Assembly (NCBI GenBank): GCA_948567375.1
Contig: OX419755.1
Location: 27,533,001 to 27,597,000, forward strand
Source: Lunularia cruciata
Taxonomy: Eukaryota; Streptophyta; Marchantiopsida; Lunulariales; Lunulariaceae
Direction: 5' to 3'
DNA length: 64,000 nt
Under the pieces are notes generated by a model that searched no databases, was not told the origin of the DNA, and saw nothing but the letters and a program-made list of their open reading frames with translations. The translations under genes and the position numbers were made by a program. Shown here piece by piece: positions 10,690 to 22,340 of the stretch; positions within the stretch are counted from its first letter, which is position 1; every line of letters starts with the position of its first letter.

Positions 10690-13481
10690 ATTCAATGGGT
10701 TGCATTACTTCCAACCAATTTACAATCCTCTATTTCCCTTATTTTTGTCCATTATGATACCCAATTTTTTTTTGGATAGAATTGAAAATTAGTTAAAATA
10801 AAATTAGTTATTAGAAGTAAAATGAGTTCAAAAAGAGTCAATATGTACGTTAAGTCTATATAGTCCAGGTAGGAATAGAAGAAGAAGGAATTGGATCTGT
10901 TGATATAGAATCCAATAAGAGCTACTTTGGCTTGAGAAGAGACATAATCAAAAGAGACACAATCTGATCCGAGGATAATTTGCATTGGAATGGAAGAAGG
11001 GAGATGAGGATTACTTAGGGGCCGGTATCTTAGTGATTGCATGTCCAAACCATGGGAGCTATACCTCATTAGAAGTGTCTGTTTTAGGGCTTTTGTTACC
11101 ACCAAAATCATAGAGTTTGGAGGTCATAGTCAAAGTAACAAGCATTTGATTTTTTTGGAGTAAATGCAAAACACTTTGGGTCTGAGAATTGAAGCTACTT
11201 TGCTTAAGTTGAAGGCGTAGAAGGGTAATCCAAGGTTTTTAGACATCAAATTGCAAGTGGACTTGACTGAGTTACCTGAGTTATCAGAGGAAGGTAGAGT
11301 AAGAGAGGAAAATATAGTTAGGATTTGCATGCCTTCAGTTTTAGTGCATGTTCATGATGAGGTGATAGTAGTAGATGTAGAAGTAGAACTCAAAGTGTAG
11401 AAGACACTCGTAGATGACTTGGGTGAGGAAGCCATAGTAGAAGTAGTTCTTGGATTGGATCCAAGTTAGTAGCAATTATAGACCTAAAGTAGCAGTTTGT
11501 AAGTGGAGTTGTTTGGATCCACAACATAAGAGGAGGAAATTATAATAGAAAAGTAGTTTAGGTAGCTTTTGTAACCTCCAAATGATCTTACTATTTAGAG
11601 GAGCCATTTAGAGTGTTTTGTATTCAATAATAGCAGAAGATGATTAAAGCAAAGTGTTTGATAAAGCACTTGTCATTTTGATTAATTTTGAGTATCAAAT
11701 GAATGCCTTTGTCTGAGAGTGTATGACAAATTTGGATTGCAATTGAAAGATTATTAGATTTTGGATTCTATAATTCTAAATTCCATTCTATGTGTTTGAT
11801 CTTGAGTAGAGTTCATCCAAAGCAATGCCTTGATAGATCCCTATGAACTATATTATTGTTAGTAATTATTATTTGCAGCTGTAGAGACAAAGCTGATGTG
11901 AAGTAACTTTGAAGTGGGAAGTTTAACCTTTGTTGGAAGGGTGGAATATAATTCTAAGGTGAATTCACTTTGTGGTAAAGTAGACATCCTCATATCCATT
12001 AAATCATCACCAATTGATGTCAATTTTGATTGGAACTTAAGAATTTTGATTTTGAGTGATAGTTAGTTGTGCCAAAACCTTGGATGAGTGTTGCTACACT
12101 CTTTTGAATGTTGTTTCTACCCAAGAGTTCAAAGATGTAACCAATAGAACTATTAAGTTACTTTCACTTTGTATTTGAACATTCCCAATATGTAACTCTA
12201 TGGGAACAAATGACTACTCACACGTTACTACAAAAGTGATAATTTCATATCCATCATGTCACCTCTCTCTTTGCTCATTCCATCTCTCTCCTTTCAATCC
12301 ACAATACTCTCTTGCCTTGCACAAGTCTAGTTTGATATCATTTCCTTACATACCTATTTACCTCTCCACTCTCTAGCATTGGCTGACTAGAAGATGAGCT
12401 CTCCTTTTGATAGCAGGATTCTGATTTTGAGAATTCCTTCTCTAAATATCTAAGCTCTCCTCTTTATGGGGACTATTGTTATTTTAAATTCCCAAGCCGC
12501 ATAAATCCTTTAGCTTCTTTTCATTCTCATCTATTGAGATTTTGATTTTGAAAATTCCTTCTCAAGAAACACTTATGCTAAGCTCTCTTCTTCATGAGTT
12601 CTCTTATTGATGAAGAAGATTGTTATTTTGAAAATTCCCCCTCCATATCCAAGATTGGGCCATGCAAACCTCTTAGCTTGTTTTGACACTGCCACATAAG
12701 TCCTTAGCTTGTTATGGCACCTATCAACTGGCATGCCTTCCTTGACATGGTACATATGTAATTAAGATTCATCCTTTCATGTTGGTATGCTAATTGGACC
12801 TAGAACTTTAAATTTAGGCAAAGGAATAAACCAAGTAAAAAAGGAAATGACATATAGAGCCATAAATTTATTTACAAATATTTCATTTTTCTTATCTTTA
12901 ACTTTTTACATGACCTCTTGCAAAATATTATGAGACTCCTTGCTACTCTTCTAAATATCCCATAATACCTATTCTTGAAATGACCTATTGTACATACAGA
13001 GAGATATTTGGTCGATAGAATTGCCTTCAATAAGAGTACTTGTTGATTCTTCAAAGATCTTGATCCCTACTCCTTTAGACACCTAGTGCAAACCAATCTT
13101 TCTATAGTTTCTTTGAACTCATTAAAGATCAAGATGTTTCAAAAAGAAAGATATAGGGAAAATGCAACCATTATTTGAGTTCAATTGGCTATAATTGTAG
13201 ATAGATTTGAGAACAACTTAAATTGTATGTATGTGGCAAGGACAACCAATTTGTGAGAGATTAGTGCATGATCTACCAATAATTTAATAGATAGAGTGAT
13301 GATTTCTATTATATCTACATGTATGCAAGCGGTTGCTTGGCCTATCAAAGAAGAAAGAAAGAGAACTTTTAATGTGTTTGCCTTGAAAGGGTTTTCATGG
13401 GTGTGTTAGATTGGTGGATGGTACCTTATGCCCTTTAGCATAAAGATTGGATGGAGAAATTTACTTCAATCAAAAAGGTTA
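10690..13481. other. AT-rich stretch without recognisable genes
   Basis: Nothing with family-level similarity was seen. At about 12418-12640 a phrase (GATTYTGATTTTGARAATTCC followed by a CTCTYCTC block) recurs twice, an imperfect duplication. A minus-strand open stretch of 119 codons at 10752-11111 has no recognisable motif and biased composition. I treat it as chance. Confidence 0.55.
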
Positions 13482-14168
13482 TGTGAGCCGGCCTATCTCT
13501 CACTCAAGATGAATCTCTTGTGCCTATTATGGTAGTGCACCATGGACTAAGAAGGCAAAGAACTCCAACTCCGTCATACTCCTCCAAGGTTAACACTTCA
13601 AGACTCAAGACATTGCTCACTAGAGAACTCAATGAGAGAGATAGTTGCAAATGAAAGGATGATGAGTACCTCCTCATCCCTAGTTTATATACTTGTAAAA
13701 TAGCTACGCACCAAAGTTACTAATTACTGGAGTAACTCAAGTTACTAGGCTAAAAGTCAAGTAAAGTTAAAAAGTATAAAGGAATCTCCATCCACATTGG
13801 CATATTCCACTAAGCATATGATCTTATCTTGACGCAATCACTTAGTCAAGGATTCCTTCACATGGGCTATCCTTGGACTATAGAAGAATCCAAAACAAAA
13901 TAGCTTGCGGGCCCAAGAGTTCTCAACTCTTTCTTCAAAGCCAAATACCTAGGAATAATATGGAGTCAACACACTAGAATCCAAAATAGTGGTGCTCATC
14001 TTTTCCAATTTCTCTAAAATAAGGTCCCCACTATCTTAGCTATGACTAACTTTAGCTAATCATGAGTAATATAGCACCATCCTTTATCTATTAAATAATA
14101 TCTCCCAAGTACTTGTTAAACTAAGCTAAATATCACAATACCACACACATGCACAAATGGGTGTTACA
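13482..14168 (-). repeat. 3' LTR of the Tat/Athila-like element
   Basis: It starts TGTGAGCC and ends GGTGTTACA on the plus strand, 687 bp. It aligns throughout with 18731-19409. It carries the family TATA context on the minus strand near 13690. Confidence 0.9.
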
Positions 14169-14370
14169 TTTATCCGTGACTAAGTTTTCATTTGTCTTCA
14201 AAGTGAAGGTCTCTCTACCTTCTATGATACATTTTCAACTTATCATGATTAATCCTATCAAAGTGTCTTCCTCCCAACTCCTTGAGATCATAAGTGTAAT
14301 TGCCCCACACCTTCTCCACTATGAAGGGTCCAAAGTACTTAGGCAAAAACTTCTTTTGCACTCTCTTGAA

Positions 14371-14697
14371 TCAAATGGAATTAAACAACATTACCCAATC
14401 ACCTTCTTTGAAAGGTTCCACCTTCTTCTTGCCCTGCCTCTTGTCATGGCTCTCCTTTTGCTTCCTTTGGGTTTGCTCTACTTGAACCATAGCAACTGCT
14501 CTTGCCTCTTCCAACTCCATGAGTTGATCCTTCCTTGACTTCTCTACATCACCTCCTTGTACTTTCTTCAATCTCCTATGAATACTTTGGAAGGTAGAAA
14601 GATCAAAGTGAATAGGTAAGGTAGACTCAATACCATATACCAATTGAAATGGAGAATATCTGGTGCAAGTCTTCATGGTTGTCCTATACTCCCACAA
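14371..14697 (-). pseudogene. Tat-like integrase C-terminal part
   Basis: This 108-codon minus-strand frame reads WEYRTT.KT.TRYSPFQLVYGIE, a hallmark block that follows the integrase catalytic core in gypsy elements. It continues into a charged coiled stretch and EPFKEGDWVM, the usual start of the C-terminal DNA-binding part. No chromodomain follows before the LTR, which fits the Tat/Athila branch. The second Asp and the Glu of the DDE triad would fall in 14.70-14.90 kb, where the frame is broken. Confidence 0.85.
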
Positions 14698-14910
14698 AAC
14701 TGCATGAATCCTCTTGTCTCAATGATGTTTAGCCCCATTCATTTTTGCATCTTTGGCCAACATCATGCACAAGGTCTGATTGGTTCTCTCTGCCAAGCCA
14801 TTGGAATTTGACTTATAGGATGTAGTTACTCTATGTGTGATAGAGAAATGTCATAGCATGGTTGTAGTGATGCTTCCTATAAACTCTCTTCCTCTATGAG
14901 AAACCAAAAC

Positions 14911-15225
14911 TTAAGGGCATCCAAACCTAGTTATAATGCATTCATAAAGAAATCTACCCACTTCATCTTCATTCTTGTCCTTCAATGGTCTAGCCTCAAC
15001 CCACTTGGTAAGGTAATCAGTAACTACCACAATGTACTGATTGTTCCTTGGGGTTCTATTGAGAAGACCTACAAAATCAATTTCCCACTTCTCAAAAGGT
15101 CCTAGCAATACAATTGATCTAAGTGGTGGAGTGGATGTAGACTTTCTAGCAAAAGCTTGACAACATGACAATTTTGCAATAATCAAGACAATCCTTGAAA
15201 ATCCCTCTCCAATGGTAACTTGCAT
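14911..15225 (-). pseudogene. Tat-like integrase catalytic core, first part
   Basis: This 104-codon frame contains GPFEKWEIDFVGLL, holding the first catalytic Asp, and VVVTDYLTKWVEARPL, both standard for plant gypsy integrase. It ends at FGCP, where the second catalytic Asp should follow about 10 residues later, so the core is cut before the triad is complete. It is separated from the C-terminal part at 14371-14697 by a broken stretch. Confidence 0.85.
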
Positions 15226-15580
15226 CTAGAATCTTGAAAGTCACCTTTCTTGCAAAGTGCCCTCCACATACTAAACCTTCATGAAACTCCTTTTTGAGTA
15301 AGATAGACTCTTCCTTACCCACTACTATTTGAAGTAGACCATCTGATTCTTGGTGAAAAAGAATATCCTCCACCATTGTATAAGGTTTAGATTTTGTTGC
15401 AAGGGCCTTCCTCTTCCTAGCATGCATCCCTTCTGGATAGTTACCTCTTGTCACAAAATCCACAATCTCCTTATACTCCATTGGAACCTCTTGAGTGACT
15501 GAGATTGTCATGAGCTCCTCATCTGAGAAGGAATCATCCATTGGCTCATCTCCATCATGATCATAGGTCCTAGATAACAA
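15146..15580 (-). pseudogene. RNase H end and integrase zinc-binding relic
   Basis: This 144-codon frame begins at MLSRTYD, corresponding to the ADxLSR end of RNase H. It then has an acidic spacer (about residues 8-50) and FHEGLVCGGHFARK...DYCK, the His-His-Cys part of the integrase zinc finger. The last Cys is displaced. It joins the RNase H relic at 15650-16123 to the integrase core. Confidence 0.8.
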
Positions 15581-15649
15581 ATCAGCATTTTCATGTTTCT
15601 TTCCTGTCCTATCCTCAATGGTGTAGTCATACTCAGACTAGAGTATCAT

Positions 15650-16123
15650 CTACCTTGCTAGCCTCCCTTCCACATTAGGCTTGTTGAAGATGTACTTCAA
15701 AGCCTTGTGATCCATGATAATTTTGGCTTTCACTCCAATCAAGTAGTGTCTAAACTTCTTGAGACCAAAGATCATTGCCAACCCTTCTCTCTTTATGACA
15801 GAGTAGTTCTTTTCTATTGAAACCATCTGCCTACTAGCATATGTTATTGGATAATCATGCCCATCTTGGTCTATTTGACTAAGAGTGCATCCTACAGTTA
15901 CATTAGAAGCATCAGTGTAGAGGATGAAAGGCTTACTCCAATCAGGTTTAGCAAGAATTGGAGCTACAACAAGGAATTGCTTGAGCTCCTCAAAAGCTTT
16001 GAGAGCCTTGTTGTCTTCCAAAATCACCATGTAATCTACACCCTTCCTCATGTAGATGGTCAATGCATAAACCTTGTTGAAAAATGAGAAGATGAACCTC
16101 CTATAGTACCCAACCATCCCCAA
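15650..16123 (-). pseudogene. Tat-like RNase H relic
   Basis: This 157-codon minus-strand frame starts in the connection after the polymerase thumb (GYYRRFI) and holds LYTDASN, the first catalytic Asp region. It continues with YASRQ, NYSVIKREGLAMIF with the catalytic Glu, and IMDHKALKYIF. These are the RNase H blocks in the right order. It is one of the longest surviving frames of the element. Its reading frame differs from that of the reverse transcriptase part at 16142-16591. Confidence 0.85.
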
Positions 16124-16141
16124 GAATTGACATGACTTTGA

Positions 16142-16680
16142 CTAGCTTGAAGGGAATGGAAGGTCTGTGATTTTCCTCACCTTCTCAAGATCAGCTGTTA
16201 TTCCATCCTTGGAGATGATGTGCCCCAAAAGTAGACCTTCTTCACATCCAAAAATGCATTTCTTTGGGTTGAGGGATGCATTTGCCTCATCCAAGCATTG
16301 CAAGACCTTGATTAGGTGCTCAAAGTGCTCCTCCTTGCTCCCATAGACACAAAATTCATCAACAAAGTTTTTCACAAATTTCCCAATAAAAGGTTCAAAT
16401 ACCTTGTTCATGAACCGTCGGAATGTGGCTGGAGCATTGCAAAGCCCAAAACGTATGACCTTGAAAGCATAAGTTCCCCAAGGTGTGGTGAATGTGGTGA
16501 GTTGTTGATGCTCTGGTGCAATCTTGATTTGGTTATATCCACTATAACCATCTCCAAAACTATACCTCTCATGACCTGCAACCTCCTCCAAGATCTCATC
16601 AATGAATGGTAATATGTAGTAGTCCTTCTTGGTAACAACATTGAGCTTCTTCTAATCCATACATACTTGAAGCTAGCCAT
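16142..16680 (-). pseudogene. Tat-like reverse transcriptase relic, catalytic D changed to E
   Basis: The 149-codon frame at 16142-16591 contains GYSGYNQI, FGLCNAPATFRRFM, the catalytic segment NFVDEFCVY at residues 75-83, and LGHIISKDGI. Working reverse transcriptases have two aspartates (F/YxDD) at that point. Here the second is Glu, which should abolish or strongly reduce polymerisation. Overlapping frames to 16680 give the upstream fingers region. Upstream of this lies the duplicated linker at 16.79-17.68 kb. Confidence 0.85.
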
Positions 16681-16785
16681 TCTTTTTCTTGATAATCACA
16701 ATTAGAGACACCCATTCTGAATTGTCCACCTCAAAGATAAATCTAGCCTCCTTGAGCTTATCTTGCATCAGCTCACCAAAGATAT

Positions 16786-17680
16786 TGGTGGGCTGATGCA
16801 ATGTTGCTTTTGGCAGATTGGTCTTGCATGTGACACTACCTCTATCTTGTGCTCCTCCAAGGTGATATCCTTCAAATCCTTGTAATTGAAAGCAAGCACA
16901 TGGATGAACTTGCAGAAAATCTCCTCAAATCTCACCTTCTCCTCCTTGGTAACATTTGGGCCATACTTGAGGGTAGCTAACCTTCTCTCTACCTCCTCAA
17001 GTGTCAATGGTGATTTATCTGGGTCCTTCAAAACCTCTGGCTTAGGTGCAAAATCCATAGCACACAAAGGATACACATTTGAATCAGATCAGATTCACCC
17101 TCCTCCGTGGAAGTCTCCTCCTCCATGCTTGAGTCCACACCTAAAGCTCCTTCTTCAGAATCTGATTCCCAATAATCAGAAGATGGTGTATCTAAATGTG
17201 AAGTGTTGGTGGTGTATCTGAATGTGAAGTGTTGGTGGTCTAATGCAATGTTGCTTTTGGCGGACTGGTCTTGCATGTGACTCTACCTCAATTTTGTGCT
17301 CCTCCAAGGTGACTTCCTTTAGATCCTTGTAACTTAAAGCTAACACATGGATGAACTTGCGGAAAATCCCCTCAAATCTCACCTTCTCCTCTTTGGTAAC
17401 ATTTGGACCATACTTGAGAGTCGATAACATCCTTTCTATCTCCTCAAGTATCAATGGTGATTTATCTAGGTCGTTCAAAACCTCTAGCTTAGGTGCAAAA
17501 TCCATAGCACACAAGGGATACACATCTAAATTAGATTCAGATTTATCCTCCTCCATGGAAGTCTTCTCCTCCATGCTTGTGTCCAGACCTGAAGCTCCTT
17601 CTTGTGAATCTAATTCCCAATAATAAGAAGATGGTGTATCTTAATGTGAAGTGTTGGTGGTGTTAGTCACAAGAACTGTG
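16786..17680 (-). repeat. 448-bp tandem duplication of the protease-RT linker
   Basis: TTGCTTTTGGC at 16803 recurs at 17251, and sequence on both sides matches to the phrase GAAGTGTTGGTGG. Both units encode a DFAPK.EVL...LKYGPNVTKEEKVRFE...LEEHKIEV peptide on the minus strand, at 16768-17076 and 17176-17574. This is the connector ahead of the polymerase. The period is not a multiple of three, so the duplication would break the frame. Confidence 0.85.
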
Positions 17681-18361
17681 ACTCTATGATTTGATGACCC
17701 AATCCTCAAGTACCCTTTGTGCCATCAATCAGTTGTGTGTGCAGCTCTCAACCATGGCCTCCCAAGAAGTGTCATAGCTTGAATCCTTCAAGACTTGGAA
17801 AGTCATGAGATTTTGAACTCCCATAACTAAAACTACAACCTTATCCATTGAACTGGTTGCTTGTTTGTCATGCTCACCACAAATGTTGAAGGTCTAGAGG
17901 GTCTCATACCCAACTTCTTCATCAACCTTTCTGCCATGAAATTCAACTGATCCTCCATCAACCAATGCATCCTTGATGGCATGACCATTCACTCTCACAT
18001 CAATCTTGGAGGCATATTCACAAGCCTCTCATGGTGTTGGTTTAGCATCCACCACCCCCATTGATACTAGAGCTTTTATCTTCTTCTTCCTTTTGCTCCT
18101 TGTAGAACTCAAACCACCTCTAAGGTCCTTTCTCAAAGTAGGATTCAAATCAATCAATTGGCCCATTTTGATGTTAGCCTTGTGACTACCAACATCCTCC
18201 AAGACATTATAGTTCCATTTTTGCTTTGAGATGAAGAAGTTTTCCATCACCAACTTCTTCCTTGGAGTCTTTGTTGTTGATGGTATTGAAGTGTTTGTAC
18301 GAGTGCTCCTAGTAGGTATAGGAGTATCTTGGCTAGGAGTAAATCCTTGAGAAGAGTGCAC
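17650..18361 (-). pseudogene. Protease relic and truncated gag end
   Basis: Broken minus-strand frames at 17.65-18.0 kb read like the pre-active-site and active-site part of a retroelement protease (an ALVDGG stretch near 17950, where DSG or DTG is usual). A 110-codon frame at 18029-18361 is Ser/Thr- and Lys/Arg-rich, with TRSKRKKKIKALV, and fits the spacer between gag and protease. No capsid-like domain or zinc knuckle is present before the LTR, so gag is largely deleted. Confidence 0.55.
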
Positions 18362-18710
18362 ATCCTCTACAAAACAAGCTCTCTTCTTCTCTTGTGCTAA
18401 CCAGAGAATAACCTATCATGTGTAGAAATGTCAAGTCCAGATCTCAAACTTGAGATTATGCACAAAATCACTTTAATCTCCAAAATCTTCAATCCATCTC
18501 ACACAATCTCTCCAAATCCTCTCATGTGCAAGATATACAAAATCACCTCAAAGACATCATAATGAACTAAAGGGTATACAAATGGGTCCAAGTTCTTCAA
18601 TATAAGTTCAGCCTCTCCTCCCCTAATGTTCTCTCCAAGTCAGCTCTCATAGCCTCCTTTTGTCGAATATAGAATTGTACATGGAACATTATCTTACCTT
18701 CTAGAGAGGT

Positions 18711-18726
18711 CCCGGTAATGGAACCA
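18711..18726 (-). promoter_or_regulatory. Decayed primer binding site, tRNA-Asp type
   Basis: The minus strand reads TGGTTCCATTACCGGG, four bases from the LTR. It resembles the TGGCGCCGTTGCCGGG site of Tat/Athila elements, with differences at or beside CpG positions, as expected from deamination of methylated cytosine. Confidence 0.65.
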
Positions 18727-18730
18727 AAAA

Positions 18731-19409
18731 TGTGAGCTGGCATGTCTCTCACTCAAGATGAACCTCTCATAGCTATTATGGTAGCGCACCATGGACTGAG
18801 AGGGCAAAGAACCCCAACTCCATCATACTCCTCCAAGGCTAACCCTCCAAGACTCAAGACATTGCTCACTAGAGAACTCAATGAGAGAGATAGTTGCAAA
18901 TGAAAGGATGATGAGTACCTCCTCATCCCTAGTTTATATACTTGTGAAATAGTTACGCACCAAAGTTACTAATTACTTGAGTAACTCAAGCTACTAGGCT
19001 AAAAGTCAAGTAAAGTCAAAAAGTATAAAGGAATATCCATCTACATGGGCATATTCCACTAAGCATGTGATCTTATCTTGAATCAACCACTTAGTCAAGG
19101 ATTTCTTCACATGGGCTATCCTTGGACTATAAAGAGTCCAAAACAAAATGGCTCAAGAGTTCTCAACTCTTTCCTCAAAGCCAAACACCTAGGAATAATA
19201 CGGAGTCAACACACTAGAATCCAAAATAGTAGTGCTCATCTTTTCCACTTTCTCTAAAGTAAGGTCCCCACTATCTTAGCTCTGAATAACTTTAGCTAAT
19301 CATGACTAGTTTAGAATCATCCTTTATCTATATAAATAATATCTCTCAAGTACTTGTTAAACTAAGCTAAATATCACAATACCACACACATGCACAAATG
19401 GGTGTTATA
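18731..19409 (-). repeat. 5' LTR of the Tat/Athila-like element
   Basis: It starts TGTGAGCTGG and ends GGTGTTATA (679 bp), matching 13482-14168 throughout with scattered mismatches. Confidence 0.9.
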
Positions 19410-19689
19410 GTTCCATTAACTATCAAGTGGTATGGATGAATTGCAATTACTCATTTTCTGAGAGATGAATGTGAGTTTTATGATTTTCTATGTTCTTTAG
19501 TATACTCATATTAATTCTAAGTTCTTTTCTTGGAAGCTCAATGCAAGTTCTTTTAGTTCTTAGAGTTGCATAGTCTAGGCTCACATTAATTTCTAGATTG
19601 GTGGGTATCAAATCTTATCCTCTAATTGGTGCTCATCTTCATTCTTGAGTAGTAGGTGTCTAATATGTCACTCAGATTGACAAGGTTAT

Positions 19690-20070
19690 GTTTGCAAGGA
19701 TGGTTGGGTCCTCTTACAACATGATTTACATTAAGAAATCTCCATTGTGGATTGACATGAATCCAAGAGGTTTACTACATTTCTTGAACACAATCAATAT
19801 CTATTAAGAGACTCTAGTTATGTAGCCATGAGTCATTTAGTTCCATTGTTCAATCAAGCATGCACCTAAAATTAAAATATATTTTAGCAAGTGTGTGGTA
19901 AGAGTTTGGGTTCTCAATGAGCATTGCATTGAATTGTTTAAGGCCAAATGGCATTTGTTGTGGGAACCAAGAGTGCCATTGAAAACCAAAAATAGGAATT
20001 CATACTTGATGCAATGGGTCAGTTGTTACATCATATTGCATAAGTTTTTGATAGATAAGTTTGATCTCTA
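19690..20070 (+). pseudogene. PIF/Harbinger transposase relic, C-terminal half
   Basis: Across three shifting plus-strand frames the sequence reads KKSPLWIDMNPRG, then RDSSYVAMSHLVPLFNQA (the second catalytic Asp region), then VLNEHCIELFKAKWH (the catalytic Glu region), then YIILHKFLID. Each piece aligns in order with the better copy at 29.8-30.3 kb (KKSSLWIDLNQRG, GDLGYVHMHHLVP, INEYCIGVLKAIWHS, YIILHSFLI). The transposase cuts and pastes elements bounded by short inverted repeats. The N-terminal half is absent. The ORF1 relic at 20.4-21.4 kb converges on it, the same layout as in the 28-36 kb element. Confidence 0.7.
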
Positions 20071-20180
20071 GGTAAAAGTGGGTTAAAAGACAAAAGAAGT
20101 GAAGACAAAAATTGGAACTCATGGAGAACAAGAGGCAAATGAATCAAGCCAAGAGGGGAAAAAAGAGAAATAGTGAATTA

Positions 20181-20199
20181 TGTGTGTGTGTGTGTGTGT
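20181..20199. repeat. TG dinucleotide microsatellite
   Basis: An uninterrupted run of about nine TG units. Confidence 0.9.
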
Positions 20200-20425
20200 A
20201 TGTCTATATTTCTTTTGTTGTACCTCAATTTTGGCCAATCTACATCTCTACTTGGCTTTCAATGATACACTTTCAAGTTTGGTGTGGTTAGAAAGATCTT
20301 GGGAGAATGCAACAAGGGTGGGTGAAGGAGTTATCTTCCCTTGAGAAACCCCTTTTTTTTAGATTCACATTCTCATTCTCTCTCTTTATCATGCTCATTG
20401 TTCCTTGCTCTTTCCTCTTGAGTTG

Positions 20426-21490
20426 CTATACCTTTAGCTTATTGCAATTCCTCCTTGGTTGGTATGGAAGACAGTCCCTGAAGAGGCAAATGTAATGAAG
20501 TAGAATACTTTGAACACCCTTGTGGCCATGTAACATAGTCAGACTACAGTCTAGAGGTGCTTGCAATAGAGGAACATGTTGTGCATTCCCTTGTGGTTGT
20601 GTAGCATATTCAGATTGCAATCTAGAGGGTGGAAAAAAGGAATAAGATCTACTCTCTTCTTCACAAAACTCTATCCTTATGTTTGTTCTTTGCCTCCTTT
20701 GAAAATAAATCATACGGGTCTTGGGTACAAGCAATGGTAAATATAATTCAAGATAGAGGAGTATCATCTTCTATCGTTTCCTCTTTGTCCTTGTGGATTA
20801 CTCTTCTTTGCCTTGCACTAGGCCATCTTTCCTCTTATTTCCCACTCCCAAACTTACCAGTGCAAGGGGTGAGATAGTGGACCAGCCCCCAAAAATCATA
20901 TCCATACTTGCAAAATGTAGACACTTGTGATGCAATTTATCTTCAATTGTGCTCCACCCTTGCTTCAGCTTATTGTTGGTCAAGCCTTCTCTCATGGACT
21001 TATCTTTCCATTTGTGATTTTTCTTGTAAGCTTTCATATACTAGGCCCATTTCTTGTAGAATATTTCCCTATTCATAGAGTCATGATATCCCCTACCAAG
21101 ATTTATTAGATAAGTGGTAATGTGACAAAAACAAGGCTCTTTTTTATAGAACCCTAAACATAACACCATGTATCTATTTGAAATGTTTGAGATTATTCTA
21201 AATAATCTAATTCTGAGCAGTAATAATGTAATGGTATCATTCTAAATCTCTTGTCCTCCCCTTCACTTTAGCCATGTAACTAAACACAATGGTCTTTTGT
21301 ATATGTTTCTTTGTATTTATCCGATATATATATTTGAAATATTCAAGATTACCTAATAATCCAAAATCTAAGCATAGTGTGTGTATCATTCTAAATCTCT
21401 TGTCCTCTCCTTCACTTTGGTCTCCATTGATTCTCCTTTTCCTTTGGTCCCTTTGACAACACCAATCAAATCTACTCTTCCTTTGATCCA
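20426..21490 (-). pseudogene. PIF/Harbinger ORF1-like relic
   Basis: Minus-strand pieces match the other ORF1 relics: a YLEDP-like block degraded to NNLKHFK.IHGV near 21180, then LKQGWSTIEDKLHHKCLHFASMD at 20.9 kb (79-codon frame 20798-21037), then less clear sequence to 20426. The family match is to LNTIEDKLKNIFLHYARMD at 9.7 kb. A partial duplication of the first block gives a second weak copy at 21.3-21.45 kb. Role as for the copy at 8.96-10.68 kb. It converges with the transposase relic at 19.69-20.07 kb. Confidence 0.55.
21171..21440. repeat. Imperfect 150-bp tandem duplication
   Basis: TATTTGAAATGTTTGAGATT at 21174 and a near copy at 21330 are each followed by TCATTCTAAATCTCTTGTCC and a CTTCACTTT block. 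It lies inside the ORF1 relic. Confidence 0.65.
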
Positions 21491-22340
21491 CATGAAAAAG
21501 CTCCTATAGATACCATTTTAATAAGTTCTTGGAATTTGATAAGATTTATCAAAGAATTGAGGCAAGAGTTATCTTATGGAGGACATGTATGAAGGAAACC
21601 TACATCTTATCTCAACTTCACTCTTTAATAGTAGTAATTTCTCAATGTCGGTGCTCGCTCAATCACTTTGAATTTCTTTGAAAGAGTTGACACTTGCTTG
21701 GGAGATAGGAATTCCAACACAACTTTGATTTTGTGCCACTTTTGCACCCATCTATGATGTGTATGTGCATTTTAGGAGGAATTATATTTCAATTGGAATT
21801 GATGTAGAACCCTAACTAGAGATCCAGGGAACTCTCTTTGATCCCAAGAAGTAACAAACCACACTTGATTTTTGCGAGTTAGAAGGTATTCAAATATCAA
21901 TGTAATCAAATTCTCACAAGGTGCAAGAGTGAATTAAAATTTGGTCTTTTATGGTAGATATTCAAAAAGGCATGGGAGGTCTTCTTTATGAGAATGCCTA
22001 TCATATATTCTTCTTATCGTATATTGATACATGGCATATGTTAATTGATAACATGTGCAATTATAATTAATCTTCATTATGAGTGTCACCTCATCAGCCC
22101 GGTAATCCATCCATGGAAGCTACTCTCTATTTCCAAAGTGAATTTTTGAAATGGCTGATAAAATCATAAGAGTATGCATAAAATATTTTATGGATGTTTC
22201 ACTTTTGTGTCCCTACATTTTTACAATAACACATAAAAATTTTACAAAATCTCTAAATTTCCATAAAGAACCTATAAACTTTCTATTTTGAACCGTCATA
22301 ATCCTATGTCCTAACATGGTCCTAATATGGTCATAATATC
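21491..22340. other. Stretch without recognisable genes
   Basis: AT-rich sequence with no domain seen on either strand. It directly precedes the copia relic and may hold decayed upstream copia sequence that I cannot identify. Confidence 0.5.

Larger units (their letters stand above)
13482..19409 (-). mobile_element. Tat/Athila-like Ty3/gypsy retrotransposon with both LTRs, decayed
   Basis: Two direct LTRs flank minus-strand protease, reverse transcriptase, RNase H and integrase relics. The primer site resembles the tRNA-Asp site used by the Tat/Athila branch, and integrase ends without a chromodomain. Only about 370 bp separate the last gag-like frame from the 5' LTR, so most of gag is missing and the copy could not have made its own particles. 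The flanks (GGTTA left, GTTCC right) do not form a clear target duplication. The same LTR family gives solo copies at 5.9, 6.6 and 58.5 kb. Confidence 0.85.

Noticed and set aside
10752-11111. Minus-strand open frame of 119 codons
   Set aside because: Biased A/T composition gives a hydrophobic Ile/Leu/Phe-rich peptide without any recognisable domain.
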